From Alkalibacillus aidingensis (GTDB taxonomy: Bacteria > Bacillota > Bacilli > Bacillales > Alkalibacillaceae), in contig NZ_JABXWU010000012.1 in the NCBI RefSeq assembly GCF_014595945.1, forward strand, positions 1-64,000: a stretch of DNA of 64,000 nt, read 5' to 3'. Numbering within the stretch: the first letter of the stretch is position 1; every line of letters starts with the position of its first letter. A program made the translations under genes and the position numbers. Shown piece by piece: positions 1 to 8,907 of this stretch. The notes beneath the pieces were generated by a model. The model was not told where the DNA came from, did no database searches, and was given only the letters and a program-made list of their open reading frames with translations.

Positions 1-71
1 GAATCAGTATCGGGATCACCTTTTAGCTGCGTAGTTTTTTTAATACTGTCCACTTTTTGGGGTGCAGTTCA
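1..71 (+). mobile_element. 3' end of an IS3-family insertion sequence, cut by the window edge
   Basis: A sequence reading TGTCCACTTTTTGGGG then TGCAGTTCA (47-71) resembles the right terminal inverted repeat of IS3/IS150-group elements in Bacillaceae, whose ends typically read ..CTTTTGGGGTGCAGTTCA. Just upstream a reading frame ends in a transposase-like C-terminus. The element lies to the left of the window, so its other end and any target duplication cannot be seen. Assignment is by recognition of the terminus, not by a search. Confidence 0.65.
2..34 (+). CDS. C-terminal tip of IS3-family transposase OrfB (partial)
   Basis: Frame 2 reads NQYRDHLLAA followed by TAG at 32-34. IS3/IS150-type OrfB transposases commonly end in a short 'P-V-x-Y-R-x-H-L/A..A' tail just before the right inverted repeat, and this fits in both position and orientation. 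Only ten codons are visible, so the family call rests on the tail plus the adjacent terminal repeat. Whether the gene upstream is intact is unknown. Confidence 0.55.
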   Translation, partial: NQYRDHLLAA

Positions 72-96
72 GGGGGCTTGAAAGCTTTTTATTCGC

Positions 97-525
97 TTAT
101 AAATTTTTAACCATGGTTACGTGTGGAATACCTGCATCCATAAATTCGCAAGAAACTGTTTCATAACCAAGTTTTTTGTAAAATTCTTCAGCATAGGTTT
201 GCGCGTTTAACTTTGTTTTCGCAAATCCTTTCGATTTCACATGATCTTCCATGGCTAAAATGATATCTCTGCCATAACCATGGTCACGTTCTTCTTTTAA
301 TACACAAATCCGTTCTAGTTTACCGTACTCATCAACTAACCTAAGTCTGCTTGCTGCAACGGGACGACGCTCTAAGTTATAACCGATAAAATGTGTAGCC
401 GTATCATCATGTTCATCCATTTCTTCTTCGATTGGTACTTTTTGTTCTTCTACAAACACAATTTTTCTAATATCATATGCTTCGTCTAATTGTCTTTTAG
501 TTTCTACTTTCTGTACATTTAACAT
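97..525 (-). CDS. yjcF: GNAT-family N-acetyltransferase (YjcF-like)
   Basis: The 142-residue product has the GNAT fold pattern: an N-terminal R-x-x-V-F-V-E-E-Q segment near residues 20-28, a central strand with ASRLR, and the acetyl-CoA pyrophosphate loop E-R-D-H-G-Y-G-R-D (about 79-87) followed by a helix and A-x-x-F-Y-K-K-L-G-Y near the C-terminus. This is the ElaA/YjcF type. AAGGGGAAA precedes the ATG. It is the last gene of a minus-strand group in the order yjcH, yjcG, yjcF, the same set as in B. subtilis. The substrate is unknown. Confidence 0.85.
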   Translation of the reverse strand: MLNVQKVETKRQLDEAYDIRKIVFVEEQKVPIEEEMDEHDDTATHFIGYNLERRPVAASRLRLVDEYGKLERICVLKEERDHGYGRDIILAMEDHVKSKGFAKTKLNAQTYAEEFYKKLGYETVSCEFMDAGIPHVTMVKNL

Positions 526-554
526 GTCGTATTTCCCCTTACATATTCAATCGT

Positions 555-1079
555 TTAGCAATCTTCGCCAAATTTAAACGTTTCATAAACTGTCCAGCTA
601 CCATCTTCAAGCTCATAAAGAAGCTGGAAACGGTCAACCGTATCTTTAATATCAAAAGTATTCATTCTTAAGCTACCGTAAACATCAGAATGCTCATCCT
701 CTGATAGGTCTTGACTAATCGTGATATGAGGAACAAATTTATGCTGGCGTTCACCTGGGAAAGGCTCCTCGTGCATCTTTTCGTTTAAGTAAGTTAAGCT
801 CTCGTGGTCTTCAACACGTAAATAAACCGTATGTGTCACCGGGCTAAATGAACTAACACGATTAATCTCAATATCAAATGGCATCATTTCGTTTGCAAGT
901 TTTTGGCACTCTTCAGCAACTTGATCAATTCTCTCTTGTGAAGCCTGGAATCTTTCTTTTAAAGTAATGTGTGGTGGAATTAAAGAGTACCTAGGATCAT
1001 AACGCATACGGTATGAGTTTGCGATGTCTTGTACTTCTTTTGATGGAAATATAGCAATGCCATAGTTTACAGAAGTCAT
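555..1079 (-). CDS. yjcG: 2H phosphoesterase / 2'-5' RNA ligase-like protein (YjcG)
   Basis: This 174-residue protein has the two H-x-T motifs of the 2H phosphoesterase superfamily, P-P-H-I-T-L (about 37-42) and V-P-H-I-T-I (about 115-120), spaced as in B. subtilis YjcG. Such proteins act on cyclic phosphodiester or RNA ends; the substrate here is unknown. An ATG 15 bases upstream is in frame, but the GGAGGG between the two ATGs is a well-placed ribosome binding site for the ATG at 1079, so the shorter start is chosen. It sits 29 bp upstream of the yjcF-like gene and is probably co-transcribed with it. Confidence 0.87.
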   Translation of the reverse strand: MTSVNYGIAIFPSKEVQDIANSYRMRYDPRYSLIPPHITLKERFQASQERIDQVAEECQKLANEMMPFDIEINRVSSFSPVTHTVYLRVEDHESLTYLNEKMHEEPFPGERQHKFVPHITISQDLSEDEHSDVYGSLRMNTFDIKDTVDRFQLLYELEDGSWTVYETFKFGEDC

Positions 1080-1186
1080 AGTAAATCCCTCCATGTTTTC
1101 AATTATTGTTCTCCGATTGTTTAGATTAATGAAGTATAAATTTTATTATAACAGAAAATGGGCAAAAATAAGCCCCTTCATTTTGC

Positions 1187-1912
1187 TTATTTTCGGAAAA
1201 TATCCCTAATAGCGTCTGGTAACCCAGCTTGCCACTGCTTCCATGTGTGGTCACCTTCTAACTCTTTATACGTATAGTCACTGACTTTATCTTTAAGTAA
1301 CTTATTTAACTCACGATTAGGGTGGAAAAAATCATCAATGTCACCAAACGTGGTCTCTACTTCTTCTTCATCATCACCAATTGAATGGTAAATAGACATC
1401 GTATCGATTTCATCAGATTCTTGAACCATATTCTTTAAGCGCTCATCCACATATGGTGATTGCATAATAACTTTCCCAAATGTGTTTGGATATGTTAGTG
1501 CAGTCATTAGAGAAACGGTACCACCTAATGAATCCCCCATTAAGGCTCGACAAGATTTTACGTGGTAGCTTGGAAGCTCACGGTCTAGGATGGGAACCAC
1601 CTCAAAGCGTAAAAACTTAATGTACGCAGCTTGCTTATCACTATCAGGGTGGAATTTATCCCACCGGTCCTCTCGATCTTTATAATGTATCCCACAAAAG
1701 ATGGTATTTTCGATTTTACCTTCTTTATGTAGTTCATCACTTACATTTGCCAGACGACCTAACTGATAATAGTCATCACCATCTTGAACGATACACAGAT
1801 AGTACTTATATAATGGTGAGTAATTTTCTGGACGGTAAATGTTAAGTGTGATTTCTTCATCAAGATATTCACTATCGATTACGCGTTCAACCATTGATCC
1901 ATCTCTACCCAA
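1187..1912 (-). CDS. yjcH: Esterase D-type alpha/beta hydrolase (YjcH-like)
   Basis: The 241-residue protein is a putative esterase of the enterochelin esterase/esterase D class. The nucleophile elbow is M-G-D-S-L-G-G (about 126-132), and the C-terminal catalytic His is probably in E-G-D-H-T-W (about 221-226). It probably hydrolyses an ester of unknown identity. A TTG at 1912 preceded by GGAGGT with good spacing is preferred over the in-frame ATG at 1939, because that binding site would lie inside the longer reading frame. It is upstream of yjcG and yjcF on the same strand. Confidence 0.82.
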   Translation of the reverse strand: MGRDGSMVERVIDSEYLDEEITLNIYRPENYSPLYKYYLCIVQDGDDYYQLGRLANVSDELHKEGKIENTIFCGIHYKDREDRWDKFHPDSDKQAAYIKFLRFEVVPILDRELPSYHVKSCRALMGDSLGGTVSLMTALTYPNTFGKVIMQSPYVDERLKNMVQESDEIDTMSIYHSIGDDEEEVETTFGDIDDFFHPNRELNKLLKDKVSDYTYKELEGDHTWKQWQAGLPDAIRDIFRK

Positions 1913-2031
1913 GTTGAAGACCTCCAGTTGTGTTATCATTTTATTAGTTTAACATATTTTCACTTTATCGCGAATATTTCGATTTCTCTGTTAACCTTCA
2001 CATGGTATAATTAGTAAAAGGGGGAGTTATA

Positions 2032-2592
2032 ATGACGACTTATTCAAACCATATAAAAAGTCAAGAAGTCGAAAAAGCTGCTCGTGATTACCTTGAAAAA
2101 CGAGGTGTCTCTGTTACTAGTATTGCAGAAATCGTTTATCAAATGCAAAAACCTTACAATGAAATGTTAACTTTAGAAGAATGTATAGATAGTGTTGACC
2201 GTGTTTTAGAAAAAAGAGAGATCCAGCATGCGATTCTTGTTGGTGTAGAATTAGATGTTTTAGCTGAACAAGGAAAACTCTCTGAACCATTACAATCGTT
2301 AGTTGCTCAAGATGAGGGGCTTTTTGGTGTTGATGAAACTATTGCTCTAGGGGCAGCTTTAGGGTATGGAAGTATTTCAGTGACTACTTTTGGTCATTTA
2401 GATAAAGCCAAAGTGGGAATTATTGAGAAATTAGATACTAAAAACAGTGGCCAATGTCATACATTTTTAGATGACATTGTAGGTAGCATTGCAGCTAATG
2501 CTTCTAGTAGAATTGCTCACAGAGAGCGTGACATTGAGGACGGTATGAGTAAACGTGACATTGAAAGGCGAGACATTGAAGCAAGATTCTAG
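2032..2592 (+). CDS. yutG: Phosphatidylglycerophosphatase A-like protein (YutG)
   Basis: A 186-residue protein of the PgpA superfamily as found in bacilli (YutG type). Conserved blocks are V-D-E-T-I-A-L-G-A-A-L-G (about 100-111) and C-H-T-F-L-D-D-I-V-G-S-I-A-A-N (about 142-156); the acidic H-T-F-L-D-D motif is the family signature. The proposed role is phosphatidylglycerophosphate dephosphorylation or a related phosphatase reaction, but no strong membrane segments are visible, so the function in bacilli is uncertain. The charged, repetitive C-terminus (R-D-I-E-x-R) is an oddity. It has AGGGGGAG before the ATG and a TATAAT upstream near 2006. Confidence 0.72.
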   Translation: MTTYSNHIKSQEVEKAARDYLEKRGVSVTSIAEIVYQMQKPYNEMLTLEECIDSVDRVLEKREIQHAILVGVELDVLAEQGKLSEPLQSLVAQDEGLFGVDETIALGAALGYGSISVTTFGHLDKAKVGIIEKLDTKNSGQCHTFLDDIVGSIAANASSRIAHRERDIEDGMSKRDIERRDIEARF

Positions 2593-2619
2593 TCATGAAT
2601 GATTTTGAAGGAGGATTCG

Positions 2620-3450
2620 ATGGGAAACGAACTATTAAACGTGGTTAAGACACTGAATAATGGTGTCAAGATGCCTGGGTTTGGCTTAGGTGTATATAAA
2701 GTTTGGGAAGATGCTGACGCAAGAGATAGCGTAAGAACAGCGATTGATCATGGCTACCGATTAATCGATACGGCCTCTTATTACGATAATGAAGACGGGG
2801 TCGGTGCAGGAGTTAAGGAGTCATCTACCAATCGAGAGGAAATTTTCGTTACATCAAAGGTTTGGAACGAGGAACAAGGGTATGATGAGACACTTCGAGC
2901 ATTTGAGCGAAGCCTAAAACGCCTTAATTTTGATTATTTGGACCTCTATTTAATCCATTGGCCAGTTGGAGATCTCTTTAAAGATACATGGAAGGCGATG
3001 GAACGTCTTTATGATGAGAAGTTAATCCGTGCAATCGGGGTTAGTAACTTTAACATCCACCATCTTGAGAAGTTGATGAACCAGGCGAATGTGAAGCCTA
3101 CAGTAAATCAAATTGAGTATCACCCTCACCTGACTCAAAAGGAGGTCAAAGCTTTTTGTGAAAGTGAAGAGATCCAAGTAGAGGCTTGGTCACCATTAAA
3201 ACGGGGACAGATTTTTAAGGATGAGACCATTCAGAGTCTTGCAGAGAAATACGGGAAAACGCCAGCACAAATTATTCTTCGCTGGGATATTGATACGAAT
3301 GTCATTACGATACCTAAGTCTGTAAATAAAGATCGTATTATTGAAAATAGTCAAATTTTTGATTTTAGCCTAACAGCAGAAGAGGTTGAAAGCTTGAATC
3401 AATTAAATAAGAATGAGCGTACTGGCCCAGACCCTGAGATTTTTAGTTAA
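2620..3450 (+). CDS. Aldo/keto reductase (YvgN/YtbE-like)
   Basis: The 276-residue protein is a typical NADPH-dependent aldo/keto reductase. Visible signatures: G-Y-R-L-I-D-T-A-S-Y-Y-D-N-E (about 45-58, with catalytic Asp and Tyr), T-S-K-V-W-N (catalytic Lys), L-Y-L-I-H-W-P-V-G (catalytic His) and the cofactor block I-P-K-S-V-N-K-D-R-I at the C-terminal end. It probably reduces aldehydes or methylglyoxal-like carbonyls. AAGGAGG is correctly spaced for the ATG at 2620; an in-frame ATG at 2599 lies upstream of that site and is rejected. A strong terminator follows. Confidence 0.92.
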   Translation: MGNELLNVVKTLNNGVKMPGFGLGVYKVWEDADARDSVRTAIDHGYRLIDTASYYDNEDGVGAGVKESSTNREEIFVTSKVWNEEQGYDETLRAFERSLKRLNFDYLDLYLIHWPVGDLFKDTWKAMERLYDEKLIRAIGVSNFNIHHLEKLMNQANVKPTVNQIEYHPHLTQKEVKAFCESEEIQVEAWSPLKRGQIFKDETIQSLAEKYGKTPAQIILRWDIDTNVITIPKSVNKDRIIENSQIFDFSLTAEEVESLNQLNKNERTGPDPEIFS

Positions 3451-3477
3451 TGTTAAGGTCATGTATGCATAGAAGAG

Positions 3478-3510
3478 AATTGAACTGATATTGATCAGTT
3501 CAATTTTTTT
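3478..3510 (+). terminator. Rho-independent terminator after the aldo/keto reductase
   Basis: A perfect 12-bp stem, AATTGAACTGAT paired with ATCAGTTCAATT around an ATTG loop, runs directly into a T tract. It insulates the catabolic operon downstream. Confidence 0.9.
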
Positions 3511-3535
3511 AACAGAAAATTAAACTGATATTTAA

Positions 3536-3556
3536 TTTTTAAACATAGTTTAAAAA
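3536..3556. promoter_or_regulatory. Candidate TetR operator 1 (perfect palindrome)
   Basis: A perfect 9-3-9 inverted repeat, TTTTTAAAC-ATA-GTTTAAAAA, lies just upstream of the -35 box of the operon. The adjacent gene encodes a TetR regulator, so this is the best operator candidate. A related, imperfect copy lies at 3634-3653. AT-richness makes a chance palindrome possible but a perfect 21-bp one is unlikely. Confidence 0.6.
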
Positions 3557-3560
3557 AGTA

Positions 3561-3589
3561 TTGCATTAGCCTAATCGTGGTGATATGAT
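3561..3589 (+). promoter_or_regulatory. Sigma-A-type promoter of the acyl-CoA operon
   Basis: TTGCAT at 3561-3566 and TATGAT at 3584-3589 are separated by 17 bases. The box pair sits between the two TetR-like palindromes, leaving a 5' leader of about 90 bases before the GTG of the regulator gene. Confidence 0.6.
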
Positions 3590-3633
3590 ATTCAATAAAT
3601 ATAGAATTTTCAGATTAATGAATTAAGTTCAAA

Positions 3634-3653
3634 TTTTAAACATACATTCAAAA
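3634..3653. promoter_or_regulatory. Candidate TetR operator 2 (imperfect palindrome)
   Basis: TTTTAAACAT-ACATTCAAAA shares TTTTAAACATA with operator 1 and forms an imperfect inverted repeat. It would lie in the transcribed leader, about 40 bases beyond the predicted start, a position suited to repression. Confidence 0.45.
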
Positions 3654-3654
3654 A

Positions 3655-3668
3655 TGAAAACGCTTTCT
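3655..3668. promoter_or_regulatory. cre-like catabolite repression site (CcpA)
   Basis: TGAAAACGCTTTCT matches the Bacillus cre consensus TGWNANCGNTNWCA at every fixed position but the last (T instead of A). It lies between the promoter and the first gene, where cre boxes act as roadblocks. This fits carbon catabolite repression of an organic-acid degradation operon. Confidence 0.6.
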
Positions 3669-3686
3669 AGAGGTGGGTGGTAGTAA

Positions 3687-4271
3687 GTGAATTTAACAGA
3701 ACGAAAAATGAAACGTAAAAGAGAACAAATTCTACAAGCAGCTATTAGCATTATTAAAAGACGAGGGTACAGTGGAACAACAATGGAAGAAATAGCTTCT
3801 GAGTTACTGATGACGAAAGGCTCACTTTATTATTATTTCAAAAATAAGAGTGATTTAATGTATCAATGTCATAACTTTACATTATCGCAAGCAATTGAAG
3901 ATCACCATGACATCTTAAATAGAGGCCTATCTCCAACTGAAACTTTCTATGAAATGGTCAGCCTACATATTGAGTACGCTGTTGAACAAAAGGAAACATT
4001 TAATCTAATTATGGAACCAAAGCGTTTCTTTGCAGGGGAGAAATTACCACTAGTATTAAAGTTAAGAAAGGAATATGAAGAATTATTCGACTCTGTGATC
4101 GCAGACGGGGTACAAAAAGGTGAATTTTCACCTAAAGACCCAAAAATAGCTCGTTTATTTATATTAGGATCAATGAACTGGATTCAACAGTGGTATCGAC
4201 CTGATGGAACGCTTAATAAACAAGAGTTAAAGGATATTTATTTTGACTATATAATGAAAATTTTAAGATGA
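3687..4271 (+). CDS. TetR-family regulator of the acyl-CoA catabolic operon
   Basis: The 194-residue protein has an N-terminal TetR helix-turn-helix (about 8-55), with I-L-Q-A-A-I, G-Y-S-G-T-T-M-E-E-I-A and K-G-S-L-Y-Y-Y-F-K-N-K, and a variable helical ligand domain after it. It starts with GTG behind AGGTGGG. It is the first gene of the operon and ends 12 bp before the acyl-CoA synthetase, like FadR- or PsrA-type regulators of fatty-acid degradation that respond to acyl-CoAs. It is probably autoregulatory through the palindromes at 3536-3556 and 3634-3653. The ligand is likely an acyl-CoA of the pathway (inference). Confidence 0.88.
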   Translation: MNLTERKMKRKREQILQAAISIIKRRGYSGTTMEEIASELLMTKGSLYYYFKNKSDLMYQCHNFTLSQAIEDHHDILNRGLSPTETFYEMVSLHIEYAVEQKETFNLIMEPKRFFAGEKLPLVLKLRKEYEELFDSVIADGVQKGEFSPKDPKIARLFILGSMNWIQQWYRPDGTLNKQELKDIYFDYIMKILR

Positions 4272-4283
4272 AAGGAGTAAAGT

Positions 4284-5867
4284 ATGATCGTACAAGAGAT
4301 TGATTTATTTAATAGGTCTGGAATTAAAGTTTTTGAAGAACGGCCTGAAAACCTTAACGAGGTCTTAAGTCAAAGTGTTCAAAAGTTCCCTGAGAAGGAG
4401 GCGATTGTATCTGAAGAAATCAGTCTAACTTATAGGGAATTAGATGAGTATTCTACAAAGATTGCAGCCTATCTTCAGAATGAATGTTTAGTAAAACCAG
4501 GAGACCGTATAGCAACTGTTATAGGGAATCGGTATCAATTTGTCCCTATTCTCTTTGCCTGCTCGAAGGTCGGTGCAATTATGGTACCTGTGAATGTTAA
4601 ATTAAGCGTCGAGGAAAAGAGTTACATATTAACACATTCAGATATCAAAGTTTTAATGTCTGAGGGAGGCTATCAGCAAGAAGTAGAACAAATTAAATCA
4701 GTTCACCAGTCGTCATTGCCAGATGAAGAATCAATTTTTTATCTGGACCATGATTATTTATTTAGTCAACTACTCAACCATCAATATTCCTATCAACCAG
4801 TAGAAGTGAAAGAAACAGATTCCGCATATATTTTATACACCTCAGGAACAACAGGAAAGCCAAAAGGGGCGATCCTTAGTCACATCAATGTAATCCACAG
4901 CTTAATGAACTACCAACAAATATTTCAAACTCACCACGACTTAAAAACATTAATAGCAGTTCCATTGTTTCATGTAACAGGTCTTGTCGGTCAGCTATTA
5001 CACATGGTTTATATCGGGGGTACGGCCCACATTATGAATCGTTATCAGAACCAAAAGTATATAGATCTAATATTGAAATATCGTATTAATTTCCTGTTTA
5101 ATGTCCCAACCATTTTTATCATGATGTCAACCGAGGAATCCTTCCAAAATAACAGCTTTGATTTTGTTACTAAGGTTGCATTTGGTGGTTCTCCGATCTA
5201 TGAACAAACATTTAATATGTTACGTCATGCTTTTCCAAATGCTGAATTGCATAATGCTTACGGCTCTACAGAAACAACATCTCCGGCTACGCTAATGCCA
5301 GTCAAGTACCCAGAATCAAAGGTAAGGTCAGTAGGTAAAGCAGTTCCTGTTGCAGACATTAAAGTAGTGGATGAACAAGGTATTGAATGTCAACCAGGTC
5401 AAACAGGTGAGATTCTCATTAAAGGTCCAATGGTAGTTAAAGGTTATTGGCGAAACCAAGAAGCAAATGAGAAAAACTTCTTAGAAGGATACTGGAAGTC
5501 CGGAGATATTGGTTGTATGGATGAGGATGGTTATTTTTATGTTCTGGATCGTAAAAAAGATATGATCAGTCGAGGTGGAGAAAAAATTTTTTCTATTGAA
5601 GTTGAGGATGTGTTAAAGGCTCATCCTGAGGTTAATGAGGCAGCAGTTGTTGGAATTCCTGACGCTGTCTATGGAGAAAGGGTTAAGGCATTTATAGCTT
5701 CTGACCACTTAGACGAACATCATCTCGATAAAATCAAGTTACATTGTAAAAATAGGTTAGCCAAATACAAAGTCCCTGAAATCATTGAAATCGTTGATGA
5801 ACTCCCAAGAAATGCATCGGGTAAAATTCTTAAAACGCAATTAAAAAATAATAATGGAGGGTTATAA
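4284..5867 (+). CDS. AMP-dependent acyl-CoA synthetase (ligase)
   Basis: The 527-residue enzyme is a class I adenylate-forming ligase. The P-loop [11 protein letters not shown] (about 183-193), the Y-G-S-T-E-T-T block, the W-K-S-G-D-I-G hinge region with D-R-K-K-D-M-I, and the C-terminal catalytic Lys in N-A-S-G-K-I-L-K are all present. It activates a carboxylic acid with ATP and CoA, the entry step of the pathway. The ribosome binding site is AAAGGAG. It is followed by the dehydrogenase with almost no gap. The substrate chain cannot be read from sequence; co-location with a TRAP importer suggests a small organic acid. Confidence 0.92.
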   Translation: MIVQEIDLFNRSGIKVFEERPENLNEVLSQSVQKFPEKEAIVSEEISLTYRELDEYSTKIAAYLQNECLVKPGDRIATVIGNRYQFVPILFACSKVGAIMVPVNVKLSVEEKSYILTHSDIKVLMSEGGYQQEVEQIKSVHQSSLPDEESIFYLDHDYLFSQLLNHQYSYQPVEVKETDSAYILYTSGTTGKPKGAILSHINVIHSLMNYQQIFQTHHDLKTLIAVPLFHVTGLVGQLLHMVYIGGTAHIMNRYQNQKYIDLILKYRINFLFNVPTIFIMMSTEESFQNNSFDFVTKVAFGGSPIYEQTFNMLRHAFPNAELHNAYGSTETTSPATLMPVKYPESKVRSVGKAVPVADIKVVDEQGIECQPGQTGEILIKGPMVVKGYWRNQEANEKNFLEGYWKSGDIGCMDEDGYFYVLDRKKDMISRGGEKIFSIEVEDVLKAHPEVNEAAVVGIPDAVYGERVKAFIASDHLDEHHLDKIKLHCKNRLAKYKVPEIIEIVDELPRNASGKILKTQLKNNNGGL

Positions 5868-5868
5868 A

Positions 5869-7086
5869 ATGCTGAAGGAATTATCACCACGTGTTCAAGA
5901 GTTAAGAGTTGAGCTTATTGAGTTTATGGAACAATACATCTATCCTAATGAATCTGTATTTGAAAAACAGTTAGAGAATGGAAAATCACGCTGGGAAGTC
6001 CCACCGATAGTTGAAGAGTTAAAACAAAAAGCGAAGGAAAAGGGACTTTGGAATCTGTTTATACCTAAAGAATACGGGTATGGAGCGGGTTTAACAAACT
6101 TCGAATACGCTCACTTATGCGAAGTTATGGGTCGTTCATTAATGGCTCCAGAGATTTTTAACTGTAATGCGCCGGATACTGGGAATATGGAAGTTTTAAT
6201 TAAATATGGTACAGAGGAACAAAAGAAGAAGTGGTTAGAACCTCTATTAGAAGGCGAAATAAGATCTGTTTTCTCAATGACTGAACCCGATGTAGCTTCT
6301 TCAGATGCGACAAACATTCAAGGTGAGATTATTAGAGATGGTGATGAATACGTCATTAACGCTAAGAAGTGGTGGTCTACTGCAGCTTTAGATCCACGTT
6401 GTAAGGTAGCTATAGTGATGGGAAAATCAGACCCTAACGAAAAGAAGCACTTACAACAATCTATGATTCTAGTTCCTTTTGATACACCTGGTGTAGAAGT
6501 GAAAAGACCTCTAAGTGTCTTCGGTTATGATCACGCACCACAAGGTCACGCTGAAGTTCACTATAACAATGTTAGAGTCCCAAAAGAGAATATTTTATTA
6601 GGGGAAGGTAGAGGATTTGAAATTGCACAAGGTCGCTTAGGACCTGGTCGTATCCATCATTGCATGCGTGCAATTGGGGCTGCAGAGAGAGCCTTAGAAT
6701 TGTTAATTGACCGTGCAAATAAAAGGGAAGTATTTGGAAGTAAAATGGTCGATAAAGATACTGTGCGTGAGCAAATTGCTAGAACAAGAATTGAGATTGA
6801 ACAGGCAAGACTACTCACTTTACAAGCAGCTAATACGATTGACCAAGAAGGTACAAAAGCTGCCCGGAAAGAGATTGCGATGATTAAGGTTGTCGCGCCA
6901 ACTATTTCTTTAAATGCAATAGATCGTGCGATGCAAGTACACGGTGGGGGAGGTTTTTCACAAGACTTTCCATTAGCAGAGCATTGGGCAAATGCTAGAA
7001 CGTTACGTGTACTAGATGGTCCGGATGAGGTTCATTTAAGAGATATTGCTAAATTAGAGGTAAGAAATCAGCTTAACAATCATTAA
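5869..7086 (+). CDS. ACAD10/11-like acyl-CoA dehydrogenase family protein
   Basis: The 405-residue flavoprotein has the ACAD FAD block [12 protein letters not shown] (about 140-151). Its C-terminal half strongly recalls ACAD10/ACAD11 and Pseudomonas Lva[22 protein letters not shown], and L-D-G-P-D-E-V-H-L where ordinary ACADs have Y-E-G-T with the catalytic Glu. Family members eliminate phosphate from 4-phosphoacyl-CoA rather than carrying out a normal oxidation. The matching kinase domain, fused in animal ACAD10/11, is a separate gene at 13561 in this operon. GGAGGG positions the ATG at 5869, not the earlier in-frame ATG at 5854. Confidence 0.88.
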   Translation: MLKELSPRVQELRVELIEFMEQYIYPNESVFEKQLENGKSRWEVPPIVEELKQKAKEKGLWNLFIPKEYGYGAGLTNFEYAHLCEVMGRSLMAPEIFNCNAPDTGNMEVLIKYGTEEQKKKWLEPLLEGEIRSVFSMTEPDVASSDATNIQGEIIRDGDEYVINAKKWWSTAALDPRCKVAIVMGKSDPNEKKHLQQSMILVPFDTPGVEVKRPLSVFGYDHAPQGHAEVHYNNVRVPKENILLGEGRGFEIAQGRLGPGRIHHCMRAIGAAERALELLIDRANKREVFGSKMVDKDTVREQIARTRIEIEQARLLTLQAANTIDQEGTKAARKEIAMIKVVAPTISLNAIDRAMQVHGGGGFSQDFPLAEHWANARTLRVLDGPDEVHLRDIAKLEVRNQLNNH

Positions 7087-7098
7087 GGGGGTTGATGT

Positions 7099-8100
7099 AT
7101 GAAGAGTTACTTCGTTACACAATTAGGGGAACCTAAAGATGCGCTAGTAGTTAAAGAGTCAGCTCAACCTAATTTGCAAAATGATCAGATATTAATAAGA
7201 GTGGAGGCCTTTGCCTTAAACTTTTTTGATATTTTGCAGTGTCAAGGAAAATATCAGGAAAAACCAGAATTACCTTTTACCCCAGGTGCAGAAGTGGCAG
7301 GCGTCATTGAAGAAGTTGGTTCAGCTATTAGTAGCTATGATGTTGGTCAAAGAGTATTGGCAACGCCTTTATTACCAAATGGAGGATACTCTGAGTATGT
7401 AGCAATTCATGAATCAAATGTATTTCCAATTCCGGATGAATTGAGTTATTCAAAAGCTGCCTCCATGTTCATTACTTACCATACAGCTTATTATGCATTA
7501 AAAGAACGTGCTCAGTTAAGACGTGGAGAGAGCGTACTCGTTCATGCAGGATCTGGAGGGGTCGGTTCAGCTGCCATTCAATTAGCAAAAACAATGGGGG
7601 CAACCGTATTTGCGACAGCTGGAAGTGAAGAAAAGTTAGGTGTTTGTAAAGAGCTCGGTGCGGATCATGTCATTAATTATCGTGAGGAATCCTTTGAAAA
7701 AGTCGTCAAAGAGTTAACAGGTCATAAAGGTGCTGATGTGATATTTGATCCTGTAGGTGGTGACGTTTTCCACCGTTCTCGAAAATGTATTAACTTCTCG
7801 GGGAGGATTTTATTAATTGGTTTTGCAGGGGGTGACATGCAAGATGCTCCGATGAACCACGCTTTAATTAAAAATTATTCATTAGTAGGTGTACATTTTG
7901 GATATTTCCGTCAATTGTTTCCTGAAAAAGTGAAAGAAGCACATGAAGAATTAATGGTATTGTATCAACAAGGATCTATTAATCCGTTAATCTATCAAAC
8001 CTACTCATTCAACCAAGTCGTAGAAGGTTTGGAGGATTTAGCATCTAGAAGAACCTATGGGAAGGTTGTTGTTCAGCCAATCATAGAAGGGAGTGATTAA
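7099..8100 (+). CDS. Zinc-free MDR oxidoreductase (NADPH:quinone reductase-like)
   Basis: The 333-residue protein belongs to the medium-chain dehydrogenase/reductase superfamily. The N-terminal GroES-like part contains F-T-P-G-A-E-V-A-G-V-I (about 61-71), and the Rossmann fold has V-H-A-G-S-G-G-V-G-S-A-A-I-Q-L-A (about 149-164). The usual zinc-binding Cys and Glu residues of alcohol dehydrogenases are not evident, which points to the quinone-oxidoreductase or enoyl-reductase branch. In this operon it could reduce an enoyl-CoA or carbonyl intermediate (inference). Its stop is directly followed by the GTG of the next gene. Confidence 0.85.
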   Translation: MKSYFVTQLGEPKDALVVKESAQPNLQNDQILIRVEAFALNFFDILQCQGKYQEKPELPFTPGAEVAGVIEEVGSAISSYDVGQRVLATPLLPNGGYSEYVAIHESNVFPIPDELSYSKAASMFITYHTAYYALKERAQLRRGESVLVHAGSGGVGSAAIQLAKTMGATVFATAGSEEKLGVCKELGADHVINYREESFEKVVKELTGHKGADVIFDPVGGDVFHRSRKCINFSGRILLIGFAGGDMQDAPMNHALIKNYSLVGVHFGYFRQLFPEKVKEAHEELMVLYQQGSINPLIYQTYSFNQVVEGLEDLASRRTYGKVVVQPIIEGSD

Positions 8101-8877
8101 GTGAGCGATATTGTAACTTCTAGTATAGAAGGAAGTGTAGCGTATGTATGCATGAATCGGGATACAAAGCTAAATGCCCTATCTAGGGATTTAGTAAAAC
8201 AGTTGTTAGTTACGTTAGATCAAGTTTCAGCTGACGACCAGGTTAAAGTAGTTGTTTTAAAAGGGCATGGAAAGGCATTTTGTTCAGGTGGTGACTTGGA
8301 AACCATGTCAACAATTGAAACCGCTTACGAGTCACTGGAATGGATTGACTCAGTTGCTGAGCTAACAACGAAAATTAGGTCGTTGAAGCCATATGTAGTA
8401 GCGAAGGTTCAAGGTTATGCAGCAGGTGCAGGTTTTAGCTTAGCAATGGCTTGTGATTTTGTCATCGCAAAGCAGGACGCCAAATTTGCCATAAGCTTTA
8501 CTAATGTGGGTTTAATACCAGACTTAGGGCTTATTAAATCTTTAACAGACCGAGTATCACCTCCTTTGGTTAAGGAGTGGGTCTCATCAGGAAAGGTTTT
8601 AAGTGCTAAAGAAGCTTTCGATTACCAGTTGATTAATAGAATTGCTGAAGGTTCTTTAGATGAGGAAGTGGAAGAGTTTATACAATTTATCTTAAATGGA
8701 CCGAGTGCAGCTAATCGGTATGTAAAAGATATTGTTAATGTAGCCGGCGAGTTAACTTTTGAGCAATGTATCGAGAAAGAAAATAAGATTCAAGCAATTT
8801 TACTTCAAACAGAAGATCACCAAGAAGGTATTCAAGCATTTTTGGAAAAAAGAAGTCCACAATTTAAAGGACGTTAA
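8101..8877 (+). CDS. Enoyl-CoA hydratase/isomerase family protein, isomerase-like active site
   Basis: The 258-residue crotonase starts with GTG directly after the previous stop. It has the CoA-binding and oxyanion segments A-F-C-S-G-G-D-L and A-A-G-A-G-F-S-L-A-M-A-C-D. Neither of the two catalytic Glu residues of rat-type hydratases is present: G-F-S-L stands where hydratases have G-x-E-L, and F-T-N-V-G-L-I-P-D-L-G carries an Asp at the position used by PaaG-like isomerases. It is therefore more likely a double-bond isomerase than a hydratase. It is one of three crotonases in the operon. Confidence 0.85.
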   Translation: MSDIVTSSIEGSVAYVCMNRDTKLNALSRDLVKQLLVTLDQVSADDQVKVVVLKGHGKAFCSGGDLETMSTIETAYESLEWIDSVAELTTKIRSLKPYVVAKVQGYAAGAGFSLAMACDFVIAKQDAKFAISFTNVGLIPDLGLIKSLTDRVSPPLVKEWVSSGKVLSAKEAFDYQLINRIAEGSLDEEVEEFIQFILNGPSAANRYVKDIVNVAGELTFEQCIEKENKIQAILLQTEDHQEGIQAFLEKRSPQFKGR

Positions 8878-8907
8878 TGAAAGTTATATCAAAGGGGAGG
8901 CTTTAAG

